From NCBI RefSeq assembly GCF_010645065.1, contig NZ_JAADZW010000001.1:558001-622000 (forward strand): 64,000 bases of DNA, given 5' to 3'. The notes below the pieces were generated by a model. It was not told the origin of the DNA. It worked only from the letters and a program-made list of their open reading frames with translations, and searched no databases. This document shows positions 1-9,168 of this stretch, in pieces. This DNA comes from Flavobacterium fluviatile (GTDB lineage Bacteria; Bacteroidota; Bacteroidia; Flavobacteriales; Flavobacteriaceae). Each line of letters opens with the position of its first letter. Position 1 is the stretch's first letter. The translations under genes were made by a program, and so were the position numbers.

Positions 1-75
1 TTTTGCTTTTTCTTTTGGAGATTGGCAACTCATCAATAAGCCTAACAGCAAAAAAATAAAATTAACGATTCTCAT
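1..75 (-). CDS. Partial lipoprotein, candidate T6SS immunity protein (runs off left edge)
   Basis: An ATG at 75 (minus strand) opens a frame that stays open to base 1, giving 25 residues that begin MRIVNFIFLLLGLLMSCQS. This is a textbook lipoprotein signal: a basic start, a hydrophobic run, then the lipobox LMSC. The start overlaps the last 14 bases of the upstream DUF2235 effector gene, which suggests translational coupling. In T6SS phospholipase modules the gene directly after the effector commonly encodes a periplasmic or lipoprotein immunity factor, so that role is inferred from position. The mature protein lies outside the window and cannot be identified. Confidence 0.6.
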   Translation of the reverse strand, partial: MRIVNFIFLLLGLLMSCQSPKEKAK

Positions 76-1996
76 AAATTTTTCTTTTATAATTTATATT
101 ACCATTTTCATCTTTTGAATAGGCTACAGGATGGTTTATAAAGCCGTAATTACCTAATAAATAATGATCCCCGGTTTTAGAGTAGAGTGCATCTAAACCA
201 CCATAATGCGCTGATAAATGCACATACTTATTGCAAATATGACTATACATTTCGGTAGGAAGATTATAAACCTCATTAGCTTGTTTTTTTGCTATTTCTA
301 ACATCCTTTTTAAATAATCTTTCAATATGGTATCATTTTCCGGAATTTCATGTTCAAAAGTTTTAGGTATCGTTTTACCATTTTTTTCTGCTTGTTTATA
401 ATCTTCATAAAACGGAACACCATTATCAATTGCTTTTTCAAGCATTACATACATAGGCACTAAACTGTATTTATTTGAAATTACCCGCTCATCGGTTATC
501 ATATAATGGTCTGATATTTTTCTTTCACTCAGCATATGTTTTTTAGTCGGATCGTACATCCATTCTTTTGGAGATACGTAATCGCCTGGTCTTTGTACCT
601 CATTGCTTTCTATTACCGGAAATCCATCATATAGCAGAGGTTCAGCTCTTACCTCCTGATAATGATCGTAAGTATTAACGATATTAATTTCTTCTTTATC
701 CTTAGAAAAATAGCGGCTTGTGTAAAATTCCTTTACTTTTTGTTTTTCTTTTAAGATGGTGTCATCATTAACAGGGACATCAAAATAATCCACCACTGCT
801 TTATATTTATCAAGGTTTGCATAACCGCCCCCAATATCAGAATGAGCACCTAGCATGTATAATGTATAACCTGCATCTGTAGGAGTGAGTGCAAAATTTT
901 CTCTCCACTCATTTTGAGCCACAATATGAAATACTTTTTTTATACCCAAACCTGTCAGGCTCGTTTTGATAGTTTGTAGCATCGCCTGTCCCACACTTGT
1001 TACAATACCAATTCCGGGAATAACTGAAAGTTTATAACCTAAATTATCCCTGATGATCATATCTCCTACAACTGTATCAAAAACGCCTAAAAACCGAATC
1101 TCAATATCGTATGTTTTTCCTGCTGGTTGATATCCTGCATCTTTTAGTTTCTGTCCCAGCAAACCGCCTGCATGGTTTCTTAAGATTATTTTTCCCGAAG
1201 GCATTGGATACTTATCATAAGGGTCATTGACCATTTCGTTTTCATAAACTTCTTTTTTCTTCACTTCATTACAAAAATGTCTGGCAGCTGCTGCGCCCCG
1301 GCTAAAACCAAAAACATCAAAAACAATTTTATTAATTTTTTTATTTTTTGGAACAGTTACAAATTGCTCGGCAATCATAGTTTCAATACCTTCTTCTACA
1401 CGTCCAATTATTCCCCAGTCATGACGTCCGAATGCTGAACCTAAAATATCATCTTCTTCATCTTTTTTGGTGCCTATCCCTTCTACATATTGTTTCAGGA
1501 TGTAATGTACTCCATATTCGGGATGATGTTCATTATCTCTATAATCTTCAATCTTAACCTCTTTATACAAATCAAAAAGTTTTGCAACATTAGAATAAGG
1601 ATTCCAGTAGCTGTCTCTATCTGTAACTTTTACTTTTACATTAACTTCTTCATTATTTTTATTCTTAACCGTTTTTACAAATTTAAAACTGGAGGGAATG
1701 GTATCTGCCTTATAAAACTTGTCACTGGAATCGACCTTAGAATAATATGTTTTTTCTGAGTTGTATCTATTGTTTCCTGTACCGTCAAAAAACATACCTA
1801 TGTAAACATTTACAGAGTCATTATTTTCGACATAATTTATCGTTAATTTCTCTGGATTTACGCCTAATTTAACTCCTTCCTGATCTCCAACTGTTTTTAT
1901 TTTTTTTCCATTTGTGGTAATGTTTCCGTTAGAATAAAAAGTAATTTTTCCATCAGAAGTGATTTGCGATTTACCTCCTACATTTCTCTGTTTCAT
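62..1996 (-). CDS. DUF2235 domain protein, Tle1-like T6SS phospholipase effector
   Basis: 644 residues. The N-terminal ~65 residues are Gly/Asn/Thr-rich and may pack on the VgrG spike (inference). A DUF2235 alpha/beta-hydrolase domain follows. It starts at FFDGTGNN (69-76) and carries the nucleophile motif GFSRGAAAAR (Ser232), GVFDTV (Asp307) and GAHSDIGGGY (His385), which fits a Ser-Asp-His triad. Known Tle1-family members are phospholipases injected into rival cells by type Vi secretion. No signal peptide is present, as expected for a VgrG-delivered cargo. The start codon lies 1 nt after the vgrG stop, so the two are co-translated, and a lipoprotein gene overlaps its 3' end. The right-hand paralogue at 62889 has the same motifs but a different N-terminus and little obvious similarity elsewhere. 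Confidence 0.85.
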   Translation of the reverse strand: MKQRNVGGKSQITSDGKITFYSNGNITTNGKKIKTVGDQEGVKLGVNPEKLTINYVENNDSVNVYIGMFFDGTGNNRYNSEKTYYSKVDSSDKFYKADTIPSSFKFVKTVKNKNNEEVNVKVKVTDRDSYWNPYSNVAKLFDLYKEVKIEDYRDNEHHPEYGVHYILKQYVEGIGTKKDEEDDILGSAFGRHDWGIIGRVEEGIETMIAEQFVTVPKNKKINKIVFDVFGFSRGAAAARHFCNEVKKKEVYENEMVNDPYDKYPMPSGKIILRNHAGGLLGQKLKDAGYQPAGKTYDIEIRFLGVFDTVVGDMIIRDNLGYKLSVIPGIGIVTSVGQAMLQTIKTSLTGLGIKKVFHIVAQNEWRENFALTPTDAGYTLYMLGAHSDIGGGYANLDKYKAVVDYFDVPVNDDTILKEKQKVKEFYTSRYFSKDKEEINIVNTYDHYQEVRAEPLLYDGFPVIESNEVQRPGDYVSPKEWMYDPTKKHMLSERKISDHYMITDERVISNKYSLVPMYVMLEKAIDNGVPFYEDYKQAEKNGKTIPKTFEHEIPENDTILKDYLKRMLEIAKKQANEVYNLPTEMYSHICNKYVHLSAHYGGLDALYSKTGDHYLLGNYGFINHPVAYSKDENGNINYKRKIYENR

Positions 1997-1997
1997 A

Positions 1998-3805
1998 TTA
2001 ATAAAAATTACTAGGTTCTGAACTATTCTGAATGATCTGTTTTTGGGAATGCTTTGTAAATTCCTCTACAGAGGAAATAACTACATCTTTATCACCATTA
2101 AATATAAGTTCCTTGGCTGTATGAGATTCTAAATTACCTTCTACTCTTTCTATAAAATTGCCTGTAATCATACTATTTTTATTTCCTGCAACTATTTCTG
2201 TTTTCATACCTCCAATAGTTTCAATGAAATCTACTCCTATATTATCCGTTTTATTTACCCCAACCGATGTAGAAAAGTTATTAGAAACATTAATATCCAT
2301 ATCGGTGCAATTAAAAGAAATTTTGTTTGGCGCATTGACATCTATATTTCCCTGACCATCCATTTTCCAAGTGTTACCGCTCGGGTCTTCAATCAAAATA
2401 CTTCCATCGCCGTCGTTCAAAATAAACTTGATTCCTGAACGGGTATGAATCGCCTTAACATTATTTTGACCATCCGCATAACCGCTGGTAGCGCTTCCAT
2501 TATATTGTGTTCCTAAAACATACGGATTCTGCGCATTGCTTCCTTCAAATCCTACCAAAACCTCTTCATCGATTTCGGGAATAAAGTAAAATCCTTTTCC
2601 TGAGCCTGAGTGTGGCTGTATCATTCTAATCCATTCGCTTGAATGGTTTCCGACTCCCCAGTTAAACTCTACTTTTACACGTCCCAATCCTTCAGGATCG
2701 TTGTTGTCTTTTACTTTGGCTGGCTGTGTTTCTGCTTTCGCAAATGCGTTTACGTTTGTATAATGTGGTGCTGCAACATCAGCCGGGATGGCTTTGAAAT
2801 GACAGGTGTAATTTCCGTGAACCTCTGAGCGGTGTTGGGATTCAATAACGATAAGTTCATGCTCAACGGTTTGGTTTACGATACTGAAAACCTGTCCAAG
2901 TCCTAACGGAAAATAAGAAGTACCGCTGTAATATACGCTATTGGCATCACTTCCTGCGGTTTGCAGTCTGACCATTTCTTCAATTTCTTCATTGCTTTGG
3001 GCATTGGTTGTGAAAGCTCCATTGTTCAGGTCGTTTTGTGCAACCGTTCCCTGATTGTGTCCTATAACTGCTGAAAAGCTGTCTTTGCTGCCTCCTGCAG
3101 TTCTGGCTGAAGCATTACGAATACTGGATGCTCCATTGTAATCATAACCTCCTAAAGAAATCTTATGCGAAGCCATATTCGCCTGTATTTTAAAACTATG
3201 CAGCGAAGAACCGTTGATGAGTTTTATGTTACTGGTTTTGGTCTGTCCGAACTGCATTCGCATTCCGTCAAAATAAAACCATTGCCCATAGCGTTTGGCC
3301 AATCGTTTTAAGAAATCAAAATTGGTCTCATTGTACTGGGCCATGTAGTTGAACTCCTGAAGATAGGTGGATTTTATAGCATCTCTTTCATAGAATTCTC
3401 CCGGACCTTCTGCTAAAATATCCAGTACAATATCATTCATACCTCTTTGCTGGTAGGTTCTTGATTTTTTCATATCATCCAGAACGATAGTATGGCTAAT
3501 ACCTTTGACATGTAATCCTTCGGCGCTGCCGTGAAGATCTATAGAAGAAAGTTCTGTAATGATTCCTTTGCTCATCAAACGGATTCCCGTAAGGCTTTTA
3601 AAGGTAAAGATGACTTCATCTCCGAGATAGGTTCTGATTGCCTTTGCCTGATCTGCCGGATTGATGATCGCCTTGCCGGTATATTGCCATACAAACGAAA
3701 AATGATGGTGATCTGCCATCTTTTGTGACAGTTCTAAATTATGATAAACTACGTTTTGGTAAAACTTCCTATGCTGATGTGTACCTGATCTGAAAAATGT
3801 GCCAT
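1998..3805 (-). CDS. vgrG: VgrG (T6SS spike tip) with N-terminal frameshift
   Basis: Type VI secretion tip protein, nearly identical to the copy at 61081-62886 from the first residues to the NIDVNAP motif before the tail. Alignment places the real ATG at 3805 (MAHFSDQVHISIGSF...). In this copy one C is missing at 3758-3759 (ACC-AAAACG against ACCC-AAAACG), so the frame meets a TAG after 18 codons. The rest of the protein is open in the next frame. An apparent ATG further upstream at 3845 restores an open frame, but it lies inside the predicted -7 element and gives an N-terminus unlike VgrG, so I reject it. The C-terminal ~110 residues differ completely from the other copy and probably form the effector-specific beta-helix. 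Either the gene is damaged, an internal start such as MADHHHF is used, or the base was missed in sequencing. Confidence 0.8.
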
Positions 3806-3842
3806 AAGTAATTTGCTGAAATATTAAGTAAGAATTTTTTTT

Positions 3843-3873
3843 CAAAAATAAGACTTAAAATTAATTACCCAAA
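3843..3873 (-). promoter_or_regulatory. vgrG promoter (TTTG-N19-TATTTTTG)
   Basis: On the minus strand TTTG (3873-3870) is followed after 19 nt by TATTTTTG (3850-3843), a full match to the Bacteroidota -33/-7 consensus. The predicted transcript starts about 30 nt before the ATG at 3805. The right-hand vgrG has the same two elements with the same spacing. Confidence 0.7.
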
Positions 3874-3954
3874 TAAATCCTACAATAATTTACTTCTATT
3901 TTCCACATAAAAAATACACTCCGAATCATTTAATAATCTTCTGATATAAGTGCA

Positions 3955-3988
3955 TAAAAAAAGTTGCCAGAACAAAATCCTGACAACC
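3955..3988 (-). terminator. Intrinsic terminator after the uxuA operon
   Basis: Read on the minus strand, GTTGTCAG and CTGGCAAC form an 8-bp stem (one G-U pair) with a 9-nt loop, followed by a run of seven T. It lies about 25 nt past the uxuA stop codon and closes the catabolic operon before the vgrG promoter. Confidence 0.7.
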
Positions 3989-4011
3989 TCTAATTTATTT
4001 ATAGTAAAATA

Positions 4012-5175
4012 TTACAGTGACCGAATAATCCCTTCTTCCAGTCCTCTTAATTCAGCTAAACCTCTTAATCTTCCAATTGCTGAATAACCCGGATTATTTA
4101 CTTTTCCTAAATCATCCAGCATTTGGTGACCGTGATCGGGACGAAACGGAATTGAAATGTCATGTTCCTTTTGAATCAGTAATAATTCTTTAACGACTGC
4201 GTACATATCTACATTTCCGTCTAAATGATCTGCTTCGAAAAAATTGCCTTCTTCATCCCTGCGTACATTTCGCAAGTGAATAAAATGTATTTTGTCACCT
4301 AAAGCTTTTGCTATTTCAGGTAAATCATTCTTTTCTGATGCTCCAAGAGAACCTGTACAGAAACAGATTCCGTTTGATTTATAAGGTGCTTTTGAAAGAA
4401 TAAAATCATAATCTTCCATTGAATTTACGATACGAGGCAATCCTAAAATATCAAAAGGAGGATCATCCGGATGAATGGCCAGTTTTACACCGCATTCGTC
4501 TGCAACAGGGCAAATTTCATTCAGGAAGTAACTTAAATTTTCTCTTAAGGCTGCTCTGTCAATATTATTATAAGGCTTTAATTTGGCCTGCATATCAGCA
4601 ACAGTCATCTTTTTCTCTCCCGGAATTCCAAACATCACCACATCTGCTAAATCCTGTAAATCCTGAGCTGACATATCAGCATGTTTAGTTTTTGCTTTAG
4701 CTACAATATTTTCAGGAAAAGAATCTGAAGCATTTTCTCTTTCTAAAATATAAATATCAAAAATGGCTAAATCTACCCAGTTAAAATACAAAGCCTCAGA
4801 ACCGTCAGGCATTAGGTAATCCAATTGAGTTCGTGTCCAGTCATTAACCGGCATAAAATTGTAAGTAATAATTTTGATTCCGCAGGCTGCAACGTTGCGG
4901 ATACTTTCTTTGTACTTTTCGATATAAAGCTGATAATCGCCGGTTTTTGTTTTAATGTCTTCGTGAACCGTAATACTTTCAACCACATCCCATGTCAGGC
5001 CGTATGCTTCAACTTCGGCTTTTCTCTTATTAATTTCTTCAACTGTCCATACATCTCCGTGAGGAACGTGGTGCAGGGCTGTTACAATTCCGGTAGCACC
5101 GGTTTGTTTGATATGCTGTAAACTTACCGGATCATTAGGACCGAACCATCTCCAGGTTTGTATCATTCTGTTCAT
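4012..5175 (-). CDS. uxuA: D-mannonate dehydratase
   Basis: 387 residues, the usual length for UxuA (EC 4.2.1.8), which dehydrates D-mannonate to 2-keto-3-deoxygluconate in the cytoplasm. Family signatures are the N-terminal QTWRWFGPNDPVSL, HHVPHGDVW, HPDDPP in the middle, and FRPDHGHQMLDD near the C-terminus, which includes metal-binding His and Asp residues of the xylose-isomerase-like TIM barrel. It is the last gene of a minus-strand run 18 nt after the SDR that would supply mannonate. This pathway handles glucuronate, which fits the GH115 glucuronidase in the PUL. Glucuronate isomerase and KDG kinase/aldolase are not in the window. Confidence 0.93.
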   Translation of the reverse strand: MNRMIQTWRWFGPNDPVSLQHIKQTGATGIVTALHHVPHGDVWTVEEINKRKAEVEAYGLTWDVVESITVHEDIKTKTGDYQLYIEKYKESIRNVAACGIKIITYNFMPVNDWTRTQLDYLMPDGSEALYFNWVDLAIFDIYILERENASDSFPENIVAKAKTKHADMSAQDLQDLADVVMFGIPGEKKMTVADMQAKLKPYNNIDRAALRENLSYFLNEICPVADECGVKLAIHPDDPPFDILGLPRIVNSMEDYDFILSKAPYKSNGICFCTGSLGASEKNDLPEIAKALGDKIHFIHLRNVRRDEEGNFFEADHLDGNVDMYAVVKELLLIQKEHDISIPFRPDHGHQMLDDLGKVNNPGYSAIGRLRGLAELRGLEEGIIRSL

Positions 5176-5193
5176 ACTTTTCTTTTCTTAAAA

Positions 5194-6012
5194 TTATACA
5201 CCACTAAAGATTGTAAAACCACCGTCTATAGTCACTTTTGAACCTGTAGCAAATTTTGAAGCATCGCTAAGTAACCAAACCAAAGCTCCAATTAATTCGT
5301 CCGGATTTCCAAAACGTTTGTAAGGTGTATTTGCAATAATTAAATTTCCTCTTTCGGTTAAACTTCCATCAGGATTTGTCAATAACGTACGGTTTTGTTC
5401 TGTTAAGAAAAATCCCGGAACGATTGAGTTCATTCTGATTTTATCGCCGTATCGTTTTGCCATTTCAACAGAAAACCATTTGGTGTAAGAATCAATAGCT
5501 GATTTTGCCAGACTGTATCCTAAAACTTTTGTTATCGCCTGTTCTGTTGCTACAGAAGATATATTTACGATGCTTCCTACGCCCTCATTGTTTTTGATTA
5601 CTTCGCCAAAAACCTGAGTTGGTAAAAGTGTTCCGAATAAATTAAGGTTCATTACTTTTTGCAAAGCATCCATGTTTAGTTTAAAAATATCCTGATCGGA
5701 CTGAATTACTGCTTCCGGCATATTTCCTCCGGCAGCATTTACCAAACCATCAATTTTTCCGTATTTTGAAAGCACAAGGTCACGCGCTTTTATCAAATCA
5801 CTTTCAATAGTTACATCAGCAATCAAAGCGATTGCCTCTCCTCCGTTTTTGATAATTGATTCTGTTCTTTCATTTGCAACTTTTTCGTTTCTCCCCAAAA
5901 CACCTACAATTCCGCCTGCAGCCGCGATACCATTAACAAAAGCTTCTCCCAATACTCCGGTCGCTCCTGTAACGATTATTACTTTACCGTTTAATTCAAA
6001 ATCTGTCTTCAA
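5194..6012 (-). CDS. SDR oxidoreductase, probable D-fructuronate reductase / mannonate oxidoreductase
   Basis: 272-residue short-chain dehydrogenase. It has the cofactor-binding TGATGVLG (15-22), NAAGG (92-96), the catalytic ISS serines (about 151-153) and YSLAK (166-170), and ends with the typical C-terminal FATGSKVTIDGGF. SDR proteins of this kind next to uxuA in Bacteroidota are annotated as D-mannonate oxidoreductases that reduce fructuronate to mannonate, replacing the unrelated long-chain UxuB of E. coli. The substrate is inferred from the neighbour, not from the sequence alone. It lies 17 nt after lutC and 18 nt before uxuA, so all are likely one transcript. Confidence 0.8.
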   Translation of the reverse strand: MKTDFELNGKVIIVTGATGVLGEAFVNGIAAAGGIVGVLGRNEKVANERTESIIKNGGEAIALIADVTIESDLIKARDLVLSKYGKIDGLVNAAGGNMPEAVIQSDQDIFKLNMDALQKVMNLNLFGTLLPTQVFGEVIKNNEGVGSIVNISSVATEQAITKVLGYSLAKSAIDSYTKWFSVEMAKRYGDKIRMNSIVPGFFLTEQNRTLLTNPDGSLTERGNLIIANTPYKRFGNPDELIGALVWLLSDASKFATGSKVTIDGGFTIFSGV

Positions 6013-6029
6013 TTTTTTATATTTTAGTT

Positions 6030-6617
6030 TTAATCCAACAAAAATACAATTAATCCTCTTGCGCCGTGTGCGCCCAACACTAAAGATTGCTCGATATCAG
6101 CTGTTTTTGAAGGTCCTGCAATAAAAGTGGCAAAACCATACTCTAAATTCCCAATTCTTTCGTAAGCCTGGTGCATTGTTGCCAATATTTCACTTTTTTT
6201 TACAATAATTGCTAAATATTGCGCAATAAAAGGTGCTACGCGTTGTCCTAAAATATCATCAGTTACGTAAAGTGCACTATTTTCGGCAACACCAAAATGA
6301 GCGTTCACAATAACAAGCTCCACATTTTGAAGTGTATGCGGATCATCTTTTTTCCAGTCCAGTGATGCGACTTCAGAAAGTTCCGGAATAGTCGTAATGA
6401 TCCTTCTGTCAAGGGAATAATTATTTCTGATAAAATCTAAAATTGCATTATAATCAGCAACTTCAACGCTTTCTCCGCCAATACCTTTCAAAACGGTTTT
6501 ATAGGTTTCTAAAACATTAGGATTTTCAGAGCTTATAAGATTTAAATCAGGTAAGTCTGTTACAGAATCAGGTTGATTTTGTTTTATTCTTTGTAAAATT
6601 TCGGCTTTACTACTCAT
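6030..6617 (-). CDS. lutC: LutC/YkgG family LUD-domain protein (L-lactate utilisation)
   Basis: 195 residues from the ATG at 6617 (MSSKAEILQRIKQNQ). This start overlaps the end of lutB in an ATGAGTAG arrangement, so lutB and lutC share 8 nt and are translationally coupled. A longer reading from 6695 would run 86 nt into lutB and add a non-conserved N-terminus. LutC is one of three subunits of the iron-sulfur L-lactate oxidation complex known in Bacillus and related systems. Here it would complete conversion of rhamnose-derived lactate to pyruvate. Confidence 0.85.
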   Translation of the reverse strand: MSSKAEILQRIKQNQPDSVTDLPDLNLISSENPNVLETYKTVLKGIGGESVEVADYNAILDFIRNNYSLDRRIITTIPELSEVASLDWKKDDPHTLQNVELVIVNAHFGVAENSALYVTDDILGQRVAPFIAQYLAIIVKKSEILATMHQAYERIGNLEYGFATFIAGPSKTADIEQSLVLGAHGARGLIVFLLD

Positions 6618-8010
6618 TATTCTTCGCTTTAGATTCACGTGAATTTTTCTTGTACCATTCTCTAAAAGATTCCTCAGGAACATCAGGCATTTCACGTTGA
6701 TCGTACCATTTGTTCATCTTATTATTAACCATTCCGGGAATATTTTTCATCACAAACCTTCCTGACTTTCCGGCTAAATTAAATACGGTAGGATTTGCCA
6801 AAACCGTTGCCATTGTTTTCATCGCTACTGTTTTTGCAGTTGGCGTATGTCCTTCTTTAACCAATACCTGACGCCATTTGTATAGCTGATCATGGATATC
6901 AATCTTTACAGGACAAACATTCGTACATGAACCACAAAGTGTACTGGCAAAAGGCAGATCAGCATTTTTGCTCATATCTAAATTTGGTGCCAAAATAGAA
7001 CCAATTGGCCCGGCTACTGCATTATGATAACTATGCCCTCCACTTCGTCTGTAAACAGGGCATGTATTCATACAGGCACCACAACGGATACATTTTAACG
7101 AGTTTCTAAATTCTTCCCTGCCTAATTGTTTGCTTCTGCCGTTATCCACAATAACAATGTGCATTTCCTGACCTTCTCTAGGCTTTTTAAAATGACTTGA
7201 GAAAGTAGTTATTGGCTGTCCGGTAGCACTTCTGGCCAACAATCTTAAGAAAACACCCAGATGTTTACGCTGCGGAACGAGTTTTTCGAATCCCATACAT
7301 GCAATGTGTACATCTGCGAGATGCGCACCCATATCTGCATTTCCTTCATTTGTACATACTACGAATTCTCCGGTTTCAGCAACGGCAAAATTTACTCCGG
7401 TTAAAGCTACTTTCCGGGTTAAGAAAGTATTTCTTAAACTTTGGCGAGCCGATTCAGTTAAATATTGAGGATTAAAATTTCCTTTTTCAGTACCTAAATG
7501 TTCGTGGAAAGTTTCACTTACATCTTCTTTTTTAAGGTGAATAGCCGGTAAAACAATATGGCTTGGCGGTTCTTTACGAAGCTGTACAATGTACTCCCCC
7601 AAATCAGAATCGATAACTTCAATTCCTTTTTCTGCGAGATAATCGTTTAAATGGCATTCTTCAGTAAGCATTGATTTTGACTTTACCATTTGCTTTACAT
7701 CATGTTTCGCCATTATCGAATGAACGATTTCATTATGCTCCTTCGCATCGGCTGCCCAGTGAACAGTAATTCCGTTCTTTTGAGCATTTTTCTCAAATTC
7801 GATTAAATAATCATGAATGTTTGAGAGCACATTATGCTTAATTTGTGAAGCCGTTTCCCTAAGCAATTCCCAATCCGGAATTTGGTGTGCGGACCTGTCA
7901 CGTTTTTCACGAACAAACCAAAGTGTTTCATCATGCCAGTTTACCCGTTCAACATCCTTGTTGAAACGAGTGGCGGCTTCGCTATGTGGTATTGTTTTTT
8001 CTGAAGACAT
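6610..8010 (-). CDS. lutB: LutB iron-sulfur subunit of L-lactate oxidation complex
   Basis: 466 residues. An N-terminal LUD domain (about 70-300) is followed by a ferredoxin-like region with CIRCGACMNTCP (Cys307, 310, 313, 317) and CGSCTNVCP (Cys359, 362, 366), which can ligate two [4Fe-4S] clusters, and then a short helical tail. Length and order match LutB/YkgF. It transfers electrons during oxidation of L-lactate to pyruvate in the cytoplasm. It overlaps lutC by 8 nt. A 164-nt gap that holds short inverted repeats separates it from lutA. Confidence 0.92.
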   Translation of the reverse strand: MSSEKTIPHSEAATRFNKDVERVNWHDETLWFVREKRDRSAHQIPDWELLRETASQIKHNVLSNIHDYLIEFEKNAQKNGITVHWAADAKEHNEIVHSIMAKHDVKQMVKSKSMLTEECHLNDYLAEKGIEVIDSDLGEYIVQLRKEPPSHIVLPAIHLKKEDVSETFHEHLGTEKGNFNPQYLTESARQSLRNTFLTRKVALTGVNFAVAETGEFVVCTNEGNADMGAHLADVHIACMGFEKLVPQRKHLGVFLRLLARSATGQPITTFSSHFKKPREGQEMHIVIVDNGRSKQLGREEFRNSLKCIRCGACMNTCPVYRRSGGHSYHNAVAGPIGSILAPNLDMSKNADLPFASTLCGSCTNVCPVKIDIHDQLYKWRQVLVKEGHTPTAKTVAMKTMATVLANPTVFNLAGKSGRFVMKNIPGMVNNKMNKWYDQREMPDVPEESFREWYKKNSRESKAKNNE

Positions 8011-8174
8011 TTTAAATGATTTTTGACAATAATCAATTAGTGATTAGTAAATGTTATTAGTAATTAGCTTTAAAAAAACTTAAACACATAACTAAAGTGC
8101 TCATTATTATAATTTTATTTTTAAATCAACAGACTGATCACTCTTCACTAATTACTATTGACTCAATTTATTTT

Positions 8175-8906
8175 CTATGAATTTAATATTTCAGCAATAT
8201 GAATCGTTTTTATATGGCTTTTTTGTCTTTTCAGAATTCCTTCTAAGTGCATGAGGCAGGACATATCACCACCTGTAATATATTCAACATCATGTTTTTC
8301 ATGATCTTTGATTCGGTCCTGACCCATTTTTACAGAAACCGCTTCTTCCGTTACACAAAAAGTACCTCCAAAACCACAACATTCGTCTTTTCTGCTTAAA
8401 GAAACTAAATCCAGACCTTTAATATTGTTCAGTAATTGTTCAGGTTTAGAGAAATATGGAGCATTCAATTCTGTCATCTGCGAAAGCTTAAGTCCGCGTT
8501 GTCCATGACAGCTTTGATGTATCCCTACTTTGTGCGGAAAATTTCCTTCGATGTGATCTACTTTAAGTACATCAGTAATAAATTCAGTTAATTCAAAAAC
8601 TTTTTTGCGCATTTCTGCAGCCAGTTCTTCCTGTTTTTCATCATGCAAATGATCCTTAACATGTAAAACACAACTTCCTGAAGGACAAACGATATAATCA
8701 AATTCTGAAAAATTAGCTATAAAGTTTGCATCACAGCCTTTGGTTAAATGCGCATAACCACTGTTAGCCATTGGCTGACCGCAGCAAGTCTGTTTCATCG
8801 GAAAACGGACATCGCATCCCAGTTTCATTAATAGCTCATAAGTTGCAATTCCTACTTTAGGATAAAATTGGTCGACGTAGCAGGGTATGAATAATCCAAT
8901 TTTCAT
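8175..8906 (-). CDS. lutA: LutA (Fe-S)-binding subunit of L-lactate oxidation complex
   Basis: 243 residues with two cysteine-rich CCG domains: QTCCGQPMANSG (CCG at 41-43) and DECCGFGGTFC (around 171-180). The start MKIGLFIPCYVD is the family's usual N-terminus. LutA-type CCG proteins bind iron-sulfur clusters and work with LutB and LutC. The gene follows the rhamnulokinase-like gene on the same strand, consistent with lactate coming from rhamnose through lactaldehyde. The 262-nt gap in front of it holds a repeat hairpin, so it may have its own promoter, but I see no clear consensus there. Confidence 0.92.
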   Translation of the reverse strand: MKIGLFIPCYVDQFYPKVGIATYELLMKLGCDVRFPMKQTCCGQPMANSGYAHLTKGCDANFIANFSEFDYIVCPSGSCVLHVKDHLHDEKQEELAAEMRKKVFELTEFITDVLKVDHIEGNFPHKVGIHQSCHGQRGLKLSQMTELNAPYFSKPEQLLNNIKGLDLVSLSRKDECCGFGGTFCVTEEAVSVKMGQDRIKDHEKHDVEYITGGDMSCLMHLEGILKRQKSHIKTIHIAEILNS

Positions 8907-9078
8907 ATTCTTGGTAATTATAATTTTTTCACGCAGATTTTTAAAAGGATTTGAGCTGATTTACACATATTATTTTAAAATTAATTTGCTATAATTTGCA
9001 GAATCAGTGTCAAAAAAATCTATATTTTTCTTCGGTAATCTTTTTTTACGCAGTTTATTTTAAAATTAAATCTGCTTG

Positions 9079-9126
9079 ATCTGCAAAATCTGCGAGAAAT
9101 AAAAAACTCCCGCAGATTTTGCAGAT
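9079..9126. repeat. Perfect 16-bp inverted repeat (GCAGATT family)
   Basis: Arms 9079-9094 (ATCTGCAAAATCTGCG) and 9111-9126 are exact reverse complements with a 16-nt loop. The surrounding gap (8907-9168) has further CGCAGATT-like pieces. Related sequences occur at about 40100-40185 and 41720-41775, so this is a dispersed intergenic repeat. It lacks a T-run on either side of the stem that would make it a clear terminator. Confidence 0.7.
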
Positions 9127-9168
9127 TTAGGAGATTTTTTTTCTAATCCTTTAATTTACTAATTTATC

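Noticed and set aside
3806..3845. Alternative vgrG start at 3845 giving a 615-residue protein
   Set aside because: It overlaps the -7 element and its N-terminus does not match VgrG; the homologous start is 3805 followed by a frameshift.
6618..6695. Longer lutC start at 6695
   Set aside because: It would overlap lutB by 86 nt and adds 26 residues with no family resemblance; the ATGAGTAG overlap start fits better.
8011..8174. Possible small RNA or riboswitch between lutA and lutB
   Set aside because: Only short ATTAGTGATTAG-type inverted repeats are visible, also seen near 47065; no conserved riboswitch core or T-run.
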